Shown: one piece after another, positions 7,302 through 14,883 of the stretch | Layout of the letters: every line of letters begins with the position of its first letter | How positions within the stretch are numbered: the first letter of the stretch is position 1 | NCBI GenBank assembly: GCA_910587755.1 | Contig: CAJUNZ010000051.1 | Coordinates: 1 to 21,101 of the forward strand | Direction: 5' to 3' | DNA length: 21,101 nucleotides | Source: an uncultured Acetatifactor sp. | GTDB lineage: Bacteria; Bacillota; Clostridia; Lachnospirales; Lachnospiraceae | The notes under the pieces: model-generated | What the model was told of the DNA's origin: nothing | Seen by the model: only the letters and a program-made list of their open reading frames with translations | Database searches by the model: none | Position numbers and translations under genes: made by a program

Positions 7302-8186
7302 CTAAGGCTTGCACCGGCCGCAGGGTTCATATCCCTGGGAGAGCAGTCCCTCCCGGCTGCCCCGGTACTCCTGCCGATTTTCCTCCTGGATATCGGCCAC
7401 ACTGGCGCAGGATGCGTCATGGAATTTATAAGACTTTGTATTCAAAATATAGCTCTGACTGCTGTCTTCCTCTCCCGGCTCCGGATCCGCCAGACGGCTG
7501 TCCCCAGTGGCATAGTCTATGACAATCTGAGGCTGTACATTATAACAGTACACATTAAAGCAAATTCCCTTTCCCTCATCCTCCACAGAAAAGGCCTCCA
7601 TCTGCACTCCCGAGGCCACCAGGTTATCGCCCTGGAAGCAGGGCGTCACCCGGTAGAGCACATGGTTTCCTGTCTCCTTAATGTAGTCCGCCACCATGTT
7701 CTCAAAGGGCAGCATCCCCTGTACATTCATATACCTGGTGCCTGTGATCAGATTCTGCCAGTTGGCATCCTCCGCAGACAGCTGAAACCCGATCAGGTGG
7801 CAGCGGTTAAAGAGATATCTGCCGTCCACACAGTCATATTTCACCGCCTGCCACCCGGTGGGCTTCACCTGGCTGATGCTGCCCCGCTCCTGGGTGGGCA
7901 TGGTGTCCGTGGAAAGGCTGGCATAAGCCCTGCCGCATCTGCCCAGTTCATCCAGTTCACTGTAATCCTCAAAAGAAACCGTTGTCAGGTCCTTGCTGTC
8001 AAAGTCCGGCCGGTTGTCGTTCAGCACCACATAAGGGCTTCCTGCATAGGGAGGCACCTCCTCCAGGGAGGCCGCTCCGGCAGGCACCTCCCCGGAGGAC
8101 GCCTCTCCCCCCGGCATGTTAAAATAGGCCAGCACCAGCATGCACACCGCCGCCAGCGGGGCCAAAAATTTCTTCAGTTTGTTCAT
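7302..8186 (-). CDS. Exported DNA/RNA non-specific endonuclease with C-terminal zinc-site-like domain
   Basis: The N-terminus (MNKLKKFLAPLAAVCMLVLAY) is a signal peptide or membrane anchor, so the enzyme should act outside the membrane. The central domain is the bacterial non-specific nuclease type (EndA/NUC family). It has NRCHLIGFQLS with the expected general-base histidine H130 in the variant NRxHLIG form common in Firmicutes, and TGTRYMNVQGMLPFEN with metal-binding asparagine candidates N154 and N163. A separate C-terminal segment (about 245-294) has H256-x3-C260 and C289-x2-C292, a likely zinc site of the kind seen in Ada-like metal-binding domains. The start overlaps the RND stop by four bases (ATGA), so translation is coupled to the pump gene. 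Roles in nutrient scavenging, DNA uptake or biofilm turnover are possible; none is shown here. Confidence 0.88.
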   Translation of the reverse strand: MNKLKKFLAPLAAVCMLVLAYFNMPGGEASSGEVPAGAASLEEVPPYAGSPYVVLNDNRPDFDSKDLTTVSFEDYSELDELGRCGRAYASLSTDTMPTQERGSISQVKPTGWQAVKYDCVDGRYLFNRCHLIGFQLSAEDANWQNLITGTRYMNVQGMLPFENMVADYIKETGNHVLYRVTPCFQGDNLVASGVQMEAFSVEDEGKGICFNVYCYNVQPQIVIDYATGDSRLADPEPGEEDSSQSYILNTKSYKFHDASCASVADIQEENRQEYRGSREGLLSQGYEPCGRCKP

Positions 8187-11100
8187 TCTTCCTCTTCCTT
8201 CCGCTTCTTCTCCCGGATGAACAGGTCATAAATGCAGGGAATCACCACCAGTGTCAGCAGGGTCCCGTAGGTCAGTCCTCCGATCGTCACCACCGCCATG
8301 GGCTTCGCCATCTCCGATCCCATGTCATCGCTGAACACCATGGTGGACAGAGCCAGTATGGTGGTCAGGGCCGTCATAAGCACCGGGCGGAGCCTGGTGC
8401 GGCCTGCCGTAAGGATGGCCTGGCGTTTCTCCATGCCCTCTCCCCGGAGTTGGTTCATATAGTCTATAAGCACAATACCATTGTTCACAATAATGCCTGC
8501 CAGCATGACGAAACCAATCATGGCAATGACGCTGACCTCGCTGCCGCTGATATAGAGCCCCAGAAATCCACCTGTAAAGGCAAGGGGGATGGTGAACATA
8601 ATAATGAAGGGCGACAGCAGCGACTGGAACTGGGCAACCATGATCAAGTACATGAACAGCACCGCCAAAAGCAGCATCAGCACCATCTGCTCCATGGCAT
8701 CCGTGATCATCTCGTTCTCCCCGGTAAATACCAGACGGCATCCCGCAGGCGCCTCATACCCGGCAAGCTTTTCCTCCACGGCGGCGGAGACCAGACCCAC
8801 ATTGTACCCTTCCGCAATGGCCGCGCTCACAGCCACATACCTGGTCTGATCCGTCCTGCTGATGGACCGCAGAGCCTGGGTGGTCTCAAAGGAGACAATC
8901 CGGGCCAGGGGCACCATCACCTTCTCCCCGTTTTCGTCAGTGCCCTCCACCTCCAGGCCTTTGACCAGCTCCCGGGTCAGCTCTATGTCCCCGCCGTTCA
9001 TGATATATACATCATAGTCCTTCTCGTCCGCCGCAATGGTGGTGGCCACCGTGGCAGAGGCAAGCCTGGAATAGAGCTGGGCATACACCTGGGCAACCGT
9101 GAGGCCGTAGTGCACCGCCTCCTCCTTTTTCACCCGGATCCGCAGCTCCTCGTCTGCGTCCTCCAGGCCGTCGCTCACCTCCGCCGTGCCCTCCACGCTC
9201 TCCACTATGGCCGCAACCTCCTGGGCCGTGCGCCGGAGCGTGTCCAGATCCCTGCCCCGGATCTGGATGGAGATGCCGCTCCCTCCCAGGGCGGTCATGT
9301 CCATGCTGGAGGTGTCAATGGTAATCTCCGCCTCCAGTCCGGCGGTCTTCTCCAGAATCTCCCGGGCAATCTCATCGTTGCTGCGGGATTTGTCCTCCCT
9401 GGTGACAACATAGATGGTGGTGCGGTCGGTGCTTCCGCCTCCCATTCCTCCCCCCATCATCATGGACATGGAGGAAGAGCTGGCCATGGCTCCCACATTC
9501 TGTACATCTTCTATAGAGCGGATCTCCTCCACCACCCGGTCTGTCAGCTCCCCTGTCTCCGCCAGCGTGGCCCCCTGGGGCAGCACCACACTGACCGTCA
9601 TCTGGGTGGAATCCATATCCGACATAAAGGCGGTGCCGTTCTGCATGGCCAGAAACACGCTGGCCCCCAGAAGTCCCAGCACAAGCAGAAACACTACAAT
9701 TTTTCCCTTCAGGGCCAGCGTCAAAAACTTCTCGTACCCTCTGGCCATGCCGCCGAAAATTCTGCCTTCCTTCTGCTCTTTTGTCCTCCCCAGCATCTTG
9801 GAGGCCATGGCGGGCACCACAGTCAGGGCGATGAGCAGACTGGCAAGCAGGGAGTAGGCGATGGTCAGCCCCATGTCCACAAAGAGCTGTCTGGTGATCC
9901 CCTCCGTGAACACAATGGGCAGGAACACGCACACGGTGGTAAGGGTGGAGGCCATAATGGCCCCCGCCACCTCTCCCGCCCCTGCCATAGCGGCTTCCTT
10001 CACGGAATGCCCCTCTCCCCGCAGGCGGTAGATATTTTCAATCACCACAATGGAATTGTCCACCAGCATGCCGATTCCCAGGGCCAGGCCTGACAGGGAG
10101 ATAATGTTCAGTGTGACGCCGCTGAAATACATGCACACAATGGCGGTGACAAGACTCACCGGGATGGAGAAAGCCACCACCAGAGTGGGCCGCAGATCCC
10201 GCAGGAACAGCAAAAGGATCACAATGGCGAGAAGCCCTCCAAAGAGGATATTATCCATAATGGAGTCCATCACCAGGTCAATGTAAATCCCCTGATCCAT
10301 GAGAACAATCATGGAGAGGGCTGTGTCCTCCTCCATCATCCGGTCAAAGCGCTCCGCCAGAACATCCGACACTTCCCCGGTGGAATACCCTGTCTGCTTC
10401 TGAATGGTCAGCATGACGCCTGGGCTTCCGTCCACATTGGCGTAGATCTCCGCAGAATTGTCCGTGTAGAACACATCCGCCACATCCCCAAGGGTAATTA
10501 CAGGCACCCCGTCCATGTGCAGATCCATCAGGGGCAGGGCCTTCAGCTCCTCCACTGTGGAGGGCTTGTCGCCCACCCGGACCATATAGCTGACCCCGTC
10601 CTCGGTCACATAGCCTGCGGGCATGGAGAAATTCTGGGCTGTCAGCAGGTTTTTCAACATATCCACTGTGAGAATGTCGGTCATATCCGCCTGTTCATAG
10701 GCACTCTCCCGGCCTTCCTCCAGCTGTTCCAACCCCTCCTCCAGCTGCGCCATACCGTCCTCCAGCTGCGCCCTGCCGTCTTTGAGCTGTTCTTCCCCGC
10801 TCAGAAGCTCTTTCCAGGCGCTGTCCAGCTGAGCATTGGCCAGCTCCATCTGAAGCTCTCCCAGGGATATCTGGAAACTGGCCTCCGCAAACCCCAGAGC
10901 CGCCTCCAGCTGCCCTTTTTCCACCTCCACCAGTCCCTCGTCCACAAGCTTGATCTGTTCCTCCAGGGTGGCGATGGTCTGCAGGGCAATATTCTGATAG
11001 GCCACGAAACCCAGTCCTCCGGTGATGGAATTCAGAGCTCCCTCCAGATTCTCCTTCTGAGCGTTGATCTGCCCCGCCCCGCCCTGAGAGATCATGGTGA

Positions 11101-12301
11101 GCATGGCCGCCACAGAGACAAAATTGCGGCTGTCCGTCCAGTCCATCTCCTCCAGATTCTTCAGGACCTCGTCCATCTGGGCATCCTTGCCCTTTATCTG
11201 GGAGATAATTTCGCTTTCCATGTACTCCTGCTTCAGCTGCTCTATGTCCTTCCTGGCCTGCTCCCCCAATGCCGGATCCCCGCCGGAGACGCTGGAGGAA
11301 AACAGCTGCCTGTAGGCTTTCAGGTATCTTTCCGGGGCGCTGGTGAGAATGTCCGTAAGGGAAGAGATCTGGTTAAGCCCCACATACAGCTTTTGGGCCA
11401 TCTCCAGGTTTGTGGTCATATTTATCTTGGCAGCCTCCAGATCCGCCTTGGCCGTCAGCAGGTCCTTCTTGGTCTCCGCCAGAGTCTGGGCAGTCTCGGC
11501 CTTTTTCTCATCCAGTTCTATGCGGCCTGCCTCCAGCTCTTCCTTACCTGCCTCCAGCTCCTTCCGGCCATTTTGTATCTCTTTTTTGCCCTTCTGCAGT
11601 TCCCTCTGGCCTTTCTCCAGCTCCTTCAGGCCGTCCTCCAGCTCTTTCCGGCCATCCTCCAGCTCCAGTCTTGCCTCCTCCATCTTCTCGTCGATGGCGG
11701 CAAAAATCTTCTCGTTGATCTGATCCACCTTCTCCTGGCGGATAATCACATTGATGCTTTCCTCCAGAAGACCTGTGGCCTCCACGCTGGCCACGCCCTC
11801 AATGCTCTCCAGTTCCGGCATCACGGAGTCTTCCACATATGTACTGATCTGTGCGGTATCCATACCTTCCACGCCCACCGCTGCAATCATCACAGGGAGC
11901 ATGTCAGGGTTCATTTTCATAATGATGGGATTGCCGATAGAATCATTCCAGTAACTCTTGATCTGATCCAGGCTCTCCCGGATCTCCAGGGACACCGCGT
12001 TCATGTCTGCGGTCTGAGCAAACTCCAGGATCACCATGGAATAGTTCTCGTTGGAAACGGAACTGATGCTCTCAATATTGCTCACCGTGGCCATGGCCGC
12101 CTCCACAGGCTGCGTCACCGCCGCCTCCACGGTCTCGGGGCTGGCCCCCACGTATGTGGTCATGACAAGCACATAAGGCAGACTGATGCTTGGCAGAAGA
12201 TCCGCTGTCATCCTGGTAAAAGACACTATGCCCAGGGTAATCACAAGCACCACCCCCACCAGAACCGTATAGGGTTTCTTGACACTGAATTTAGAGATCA
12301 T
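8183..12301 (-). CDS. RND superfamily efflux permease (AcrB/SwrC-like) with long coiled-coil insertion
   Basis: This is a proton-driven RND exporter of the cytoplasmic membrane with 1372 residues; AcrB has 1049. The first membrane helix (about 13-30) is followed by the porter segment SISLPYVLVMTTYVGASPET. The helix-4 motif GLALGIGMLVDNSIVVIEN keeps one aspartate, where AcrB has two. A second permease half has LAGIIVNNGIVLIDYMNQLR. The extra length is an insertion at about residues 200-540, made of two helical arms with glycine-starting heptads. A Met/Gly/Ser-rich loop (MMMGGGMGGG) lies in the second porter half. AAGGAG is 5 nt before the ATG. No membrane fusion protein or outer-membrane factor is nearby, as expected for a single-membrane cell. 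Substrate unknown; B. subtilis SwrC exports surfactin, which is only an analogy. Confidence 0.92.
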   Translation of the reverse strand: MISKFSVKKPYTVLVGVVLVITLGIVSFTRMTADLLPSISLPYVLVMTTYVGASPETVEAAVTQPVEAAMATVSNIESISSVSNENYSMVILEFAQTADMNAVSLEIRESLDQIKSYWNDSIGNPIIMKMNPDMLPVMIAAVGVEGMDTAQISTYVEDSVMPELESIEGVASVEATGLLEESINVIIRQEKVDQINEKIFAAIDEKMEEARLELEDGRKELEDGLKELEKGQRELQKGKKEIQNGRKELEAGKEELEAGRIELDEKKAETAQTLAETKKDLLTAKADLEAAKINMTTNLEMAQKLYVGLNQISSLTDILTSAPERYLKAYRQLFSSSVSGGDPALGEQARKDIEQLKQEYMESEIISQIKGKDAQMDEVLKNLEEMDWTDSRNFVSVAAMLTMISQGGAGQINAQKENLEGALNSITGGLGFVAYQNIALQTIATLEEQIKLVDEGLVEVEKGQLEAALGFAEASFQISLGELQMELANAQLDSAWKELLSGEEQLKDGRAQLEDGMAQLEEGLEQLEEGRESAYEQADMTDILTVDMLKNLLTAQNFSMPAGYVTEDGVSYMVRVGDKPSTVEELKALPLMDLHMDGVPVITLGDVADVFYTDNSAEIYANVDGSPGVMLTIQKQTGYSTGEVSDVLAERFDRMMEEDTALSMIVLMDQGIYIDLVMDSIMDNILFGGLLAIVILLLFLRDLRPTLVVAFSIPVSLVTAIVCMYFSGVTLNIISLSGLALGIGMLVDNSIVVIENIYRLRGEGHSVKEAAMAGAGEVAGAIMASTLTTVCVFLPIVFTEGITRQLFVDMGLTIAYSLLASLLIALTVVPAMASKMLGRTKEQKEGRIFGGMARGYEKFLTLALKGKIVVFLLVLGLLGASVFLAMQNGTAFMSDMDSTQMTVSVVLPQGATLAETGELTDRVVEEIRSIEDVQNVGAMASSSSMSMMMGGGMGGGSTDRTTIYVVTREDKSRSNDEIAREILEKTAGLEAEITIDTSSMDMTALGGSGISIQIRGRDLDTLRRTAQEVAAIVESVEGTAEVSDGLEDADEELRIRVKKEEAVHYGLTVAQVYAQLYSRLASATVATTIAADEKDYDVYIMNGGDIELTRELVKGLEVEGTDENGEKVMVPLARIVSFETTQALRSISRTDQTRYVAVSAAIAEGYNVGLVSAAVEEKLAGYEAPAGCRLVFTGENEMITDAMEQMVLMLLLAVLFMYLIMVAQFQSLLSPFIIMFTIPLAFTGGFLGLYISGSEVSVIAMIGFVMLAGIIVNNGIVLIDYMNQLRGEGMEKRQAILTAGRTRLRPVLMTALTTILALSTMVFSDDMGSEMAKPMAVVTIGGLTYGTLLTLVVIPCIYDLFIREKKRKEEEE
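10712..10798 (-). repeat. 21-bp repeats coding the second heptad arm of the RND insertion
   Basis: About four imperfect 21-bp units encode consecutive heptads (residues about 502-530): DGRAQLE, DGMAQLE, EGLEQLE, EGRES. This is probably the descending arm of a helical hairpin that pairs with the arm encoded at 11507-11653. Confidence 0.7.
11507..11653 (-). repeat. 21-bp repeats coding the first heptad arm of the RND insertion
   Basis: Seven in-register 21-bp units encode heptads that each begin with glycine (residues about 217-265): GRKELED, GLKELEK, GQRELQK, GKKEIQN, GRKELEA, GKEELEA, GRIELDE. The DNA units are divergent, so the repeat is kept at protein level. Confidence 0.8.
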
Positions 12302-12425
12302 GTCCGCTCCTTCTTGTCTTTCGACCAGTGAGATTTGTGACGCGCTGAAAACTGCTCATGCACAACCCTGCATCCGGCGTGGCTTCCATGCCCAAATGCA
12401 GAAATTTATGTATAAACAGTTTCTA

Positions 12426-12454
12426 AGTATATTCTTCCGGAAAATGTATGTCAA
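12426..12454 (-). promoter_or_regulatory. Sigma-A promoter for the RND-nuclease operon
   Basis: On the minus strand consensus TTGACA (12449-12454), a 17-bp spacer and TATACT (12426-12431) give a leader of about 115 nt before the RND start. The rest of 12302-12561 shows no gene and no clear sigH terminator. Confidence 0.75.
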
Positions 12455-12561
12455 TAAAGGGAATCTTTCGATTTTATAAAATTTGTATAATTAGCTATAT
12501 TACAGCAAAATGCGGATTGGAGTCGGTCAACATGTCCGGGAACCCTGCCGGGTGATCCTGC

Positions 12562-13179
12562 TCAGAGGATCCTGCGGATCTTGGCCTTCAGCCGCTGCAG
12601 AGCGTTGTCGGTGGCTTTCTCGTCCCTGCCCAGCACCTTTGCGATCTGGCTGTAAGTCATACCCGTCATATACAGATCCAGCACCTGCTTCTCAAAATCG
12701 CTCAGCTCCTCCTCAATGGTCTTCTCCAGATAGGCCACCCTCTCCTTGTCAAGAAACAGCTCCTCCGGACTCAGCTTGGTCCGATCCGCCAGCAGTTCCG
12801 CCAGGTTCAGTCCCTCCCTGTCGTCACCATCCGTCTCGCTGTCCAGGGACACATAGGTGTTCAGCGGAAAATGTTTTCTTCTCTTGGAAGCCTGCACGGC
12901 CGTATACATCTGACGGTTAATGCAGAGCTCGGCAAAAGTGCTGAAGCTGGCGTCTCTGCCGGTGTCGTAATCCCGCACCGCCTTAAACAGACCGATCATC
13001 CCCTCCTGGATCAAATCCTCGCTGTCCGCTCCCAGGATGAACATGGACTTCGCCTTGCTCCGAACCAGATTTTTATATTTGTCGCAGATATAGTCCATGA
13101 TCGGGGTCTCTCCCCGCCTGAGACGGTCGATCAGCTCCCCGTCGCTGCACTGCCTGTAACCCGCGTATCTCTCTCCCAT
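12562..13179 (-). CDS. sigH: RNA polymerase sporulation sigma factor SigH (Spo0H)
   Basis: This is a sigma-70 family factor that directs early stationary-phase and sporulation genes; 205 residues is typical. Region 2 runs from about 26 to 96 and includes DLIQEGMIGLFKAVRDYD, the core-binding 2.2 helix, and SFSTFAELCINRQM, which contacts the -10. A linker is followed by region 4 with the helix-turn-helix MTYSQIAKVLGRDEKATDNA (about 173-192). It sits downstream of cysE-cysS-mrnC-rlmB exactly as in B. subtilis, but rae1 (yacP) is missing between rlmB and sigH. GGAGG lies 11 nt before the ATG, and AAGGG is closer. An intrinsic terminator stands just upstream, so sigH probably uses its own promoter or read-through. 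The usual downstream rpmG-secE-nusG genes are not here. Confidence 0.95.
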   Translation of the reverse strand: MGERYAGYRQCSDGELIDRLRRGETPIMDYICDKYKNLVRSKAKSMFILGADSEDLIQEGMIGLFKAVRDYDTGRDASFSTFAELCINRQMYTAVQASKRRKHFPLNTYVSLDSETDGDDREGLNLAELLADRTKLSPEELFLDKERVAYLEKTIEEELSDFEKQVLDLYMTGMTYSQIAKVLGRDEKATDNALQRLKAKIRRIL

Positions 13180-13201
13180 GTGCTGCCCTTCCTCCGTAGA
13201 A

Positions 13202-13230
13202 ATTATATCTCTCAGCCCTGTTTATCAAAA
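13202..13230 (-). promoter_or_regulatory. Possible proximal promoter of sigH
   Basis: A perfect TATAAT (13202-13207, minus strand) lies 22 bp before the ATG. The hexamer 17 bp upstream is TTTTGA and overlaps the T-run of the preceding terminator; TTGATA is available only at 15 bp. RNA would start just before the ribosome site. Confidence 0.35.
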
Positions 13231-13270
13231 AATCCTGATGCGCCTCTTCTATAAGCATCACATCAGGATA
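13226..13270 (-). terminator. Intrinsic terminator upstream of sigH
   Basis: On the minus strand ATCCTGATG pairs with CATCAGGAT across a 20-nt loop and is followed by TTTTTT (13227-13232). It separates sigH from rlmB and from the promoter at 13457-13485, ending a transcript of about 220 nt or acting as an attenuator. Confidence 0.75.
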
Positions 13271-13293
13271 AAATCTGAAATATGATTTCTTTT

Positions 13294-13440
13294 CTACTTT
13301 CTTCCAGCAAACAGTTTTCCCGCTTTCTTACAAGAGCCCAGGAATTCTTTTGATACTTTATTTCTAATGAAATTCGCACACAAATTTGGGGAATCCTGCC
13401 CTTTGATTGGTTTTGCGAATAGCCATATTCTTTTCCCCAT
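13294..13440 (-). CDS. Possible small basic protein, 48 aa
   Basis: An ATG about 10 nt after the predicted transcription start opens a 48-codon frame rich in Lys and Arg. It begins MGKRIWLFAKPIKGQDSP and ends in KKAGKLFAGRK. It contains two cysteines and no membrane segment. The ribosome site is weak (AAAAGAAA only), and no family is recognised. It is worth listing because promoter and terminator bracket it exactly, but it may be non-coding. Confidence 0.25.
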   Translation of the reverse strand: MGKRIWLFAKPIKGQDSPNLCANFIRNKVSKEFLGSCKKAGKLFAGRK

Positions 13441-13456
13441 CGTTTCTTTTATGCAG

Positions 13457-13485
13457 ATTATACCACCCCAACCATGAAAGAGCAA
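13457..13485 (-). promoter_or_regulatory. Promoter between rlmB and sigH
   Basis: On the minus strand TTGCTC (13480-13485), a 17-bp spacer and consensus TATAAT (13457-13462) begin 8 bp after the rlmB stop. Confidence 0.65.
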
Positions 13486-13492
13486 CAGATTA

Positions 13493-14296
13493 CTACCCCA
13501 ATCTCTGGCGCACTATCTCATATGCAAGAATTCCCGCTGCAACAGAGGCGTTGAGGGAATCAATATCTCCTCTCATGGGAATAGCGGCTGTCATATCACA
13601 TTTTTCCCTCACCAGCCTGCTCACACCCTGGCCCTCGCTTCCCACAACAAGCCCCATGGGACCTTTCAGGTCAAGTTTATACATGCTGGTTCCTCCCATA
13701 TCGGCGCAGACGAACCACATTCCTTCTTTTTTCAGGTCTTCAATGGTCTTGGAAAGGTTGGTGACTTTTGCCACTGGGGTGTAGTTTACGGCTCCTGCCG
13801 AAGCTCTGGCCACCGCCGCCGTCAACCCCACTGCACGGTTTTTGGGAATGATCACCCCGTGTGCTCCCGCCAGGTTTGCGGTGCGGATGATTGCCCCCAG
13901 ATTGTGGGGATCCTCAATACCGTCCAGCAGCAAGATAAAAGGCTGCTCCTGCCGCTGCCTGGCCCTGTCAAGAATCTCCTCCACCGTGGCATAAGTGTAG
14001 GCCGCAGCCACCGCCACCACTCCCTGGTGTTTTCCTGTCTCCGACAGCTGCCCCAGCCGCTCCTTCGTGACATATTTTATGATAGTATCCTGCTTTTTGG
14101 CCTCCCGCTTGATGGTCAATATAGGGCCGTCCTGACAGCCTTCCAGAATGTACAGCTTGTCTATGGTCCTGCCGGACCGGAACGCCTCCGTCACCCCATG
14201 ACGCCCTTCTATAATATTTCCGCTGTCTCTCTCTTCGGAATTCTCCTCAAAACCACACTCCCTGTTCTTTCCGCCCTGTTTTTTGGTTTTTTCCAC
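13493..14296 (-). CDS. rlmB: 23S rRNA (guanosine-2'-O)-methyltransferase RlmB
   Basis: This SPOUT-fold (TrmH/SpoU) enzyme 2'-O-methylates a guanosine in the 23S rRNA peptidyl-transferase region (G2251 in E. coli). A charged N-terminal tail precedes the substrate-binding domain (IIEGRHGVTEAFRSG). The knotted catalytic domain then shows motif 1 DGIEDPHNLGAIIRTANLAG, motif 2 GLVVGSEGQGVS and motif 3 IPMRGDIDSLNASVAAGILAYE. I chose the GTG at 14296 because AAAGGGGG lies 9 nt upstream. An in-frame GTG at 14320 has no ribosome site, although a nine-codon mini-ORF (MNDIGRTAG) behind GAAGGAG ends in a GTGA overlap with it. The gene follows mrnC and belongs to the cysE-cysS-mrnC-rlmB cluster. Confidence 0.94.
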   Translation of the reverse strand: MEKTKKQGGKNRECGFEENSEERDSGNIIEGRHGVTEAFRSGRTIDKLYILEGCQDGPILTIKREAKKQDTIIKYVTKERLGQLSETGKHQGVVAVAAAYTYATVEEILDRARQRQEQPFILLLDGIEDPHNLGAIIRTANLAGAHGVIIPKNRAVGLTAAVARASAGAVNYTPVAKVTNLSKTIEDLKKEGMWFVCADMGGTSMYKLDLKGPMGLVVGSEGQGVSRLVREKCDMTAAIPMRGDIDSLNASVAAGILAYEIVRQRLG

Positions 14297-14355
14297 TAAA
14301 TTATGCCCCCTTTCTTTCACCCGGCTGTTCTGCCGATATCATTCATGTCTCCTTC

Positions 14356-14883
14356 TTATCTGTGGGAGGAATCCACCATGCCAACCCCTTTTCTGATCAA
14401 AAAAAGGGCCCTGTCCATCCGGTCTGTGAGATAGAGATATCCCACCACAGCCTCAAAGCCAGTGGCCCGCAGATACTCTGCCGCACTGGCACTTTTCGCC
14501 ATGGTCTTGGGCTTGGCGTTTCTTCCTCGACGGTAAACAGCCTGTTCCTCCTCCGTGAGGTCTTCCATGATCCCCTGGACAATCCGGGACTGTGCGCCGG
14601 CGCTCACATACCGCACCCCATACCGGTGCAAATCCCGCACAGGACGGTTTGCCTGCTCCAAAAGCATGGTACGGATGACCATTTCATATACGGCATCCCC
14701 CATATACGCCAGAGCCAGGGGGGAATAGGACCGGATGTCCTGTTCCCTGCCCGGAAATGCCTTTTTTATCTCAGACAACAGACTCTCAGGCTTTTCTATG
14801 GCCTTCTTTTCGTCTTCCTCTAAAGTTTCGTTTATATTTTCCCTTATGATTTCCTGGGTTGTTTCTTTTACGCCTTCTTCCAT
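14356..14883 (-). CDS. mrnC: Mini-ribonuclease III (MrnC)
   Basis: This is an RNase III catalytic domain without a dsRNA-binding domain. In B. subtilis the enzyme matures the 3' and 5' ends of 23S rRNA. The core starts at SPLALAYMGDAVYE (catalytic D63 and E66 region) and includes AKSASAAEYLRATGFEAVVGYLYL with E144. At 175 residues it is longer than typical members (about 130-145). The excess is an acidic, probably disordered N-terminal extension of about 50 residues (ETTQEIIRENINETLEEDEK). The start overlaps the cysS end by 16 bp, and GAGGGTG lies 4-5 nt before the ATG, so the two are translationally linked. An in-frame internal start would shorten the extension, but no better ribosome site was seen. 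Confidence 0.93.
   Translation of the reverse strand: MEEGVKETTQEIIRENINETLEEDEKKAIEKPESLLSEIKKAFPGREQDIRSYSPLALAYMGDAVYEMVIRTMLLEQANRPVRDLHRYGVRYVSAGAQSRIVQGIMEDLTEEEQAVYRRGRNAKPKTMAKSASAAEYLRATGFEAVVGYLYLTDRMDRALFLIRKGVGMVDSSHR

Larger units (their letters stand above)
13226..13450 (-). ncRNA. Candidate short transcript between rlmB and sigH
   Basis: A good promoter ends at 13457 and a good terminator lies at 13226-13270, which defines an RNA of about 220 nt with no obvious mature gene. It could be a small RNA, the attenuated leader of sigH, or a message for the 48-codon ORF inside it. I recognise no RNA family. Confidence 0.35.

Noticed and set aside
8127..8186. Lipoprotein signal in the nuclease N-terminus (LAAVC)
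   Set aside because: The residue before the cysteine is valine, which does not fit the lipobox; a signal anchor is more likely.
8450..12331. Very long plus-strand ORFs (547 and 604 codons) opposite the RND gene
   Set aside because: They are antisense to a clear RND coding sequence, have no ribosome sites or domains, and their His/Gln/Leu-rich composition is what the G+C-rich codon pattern of the real gene produces.
14297..14350. Nine-codon mini-ORF (MNDIGRTAG) with GAAGGAG before rlmB as a regulatory leader
   Set aside because: It is very short, its stop overlaps only the weaker GTG candidate, and the better rlmB start at 14296 has its own ribosome site; kept as a note under rlmB.
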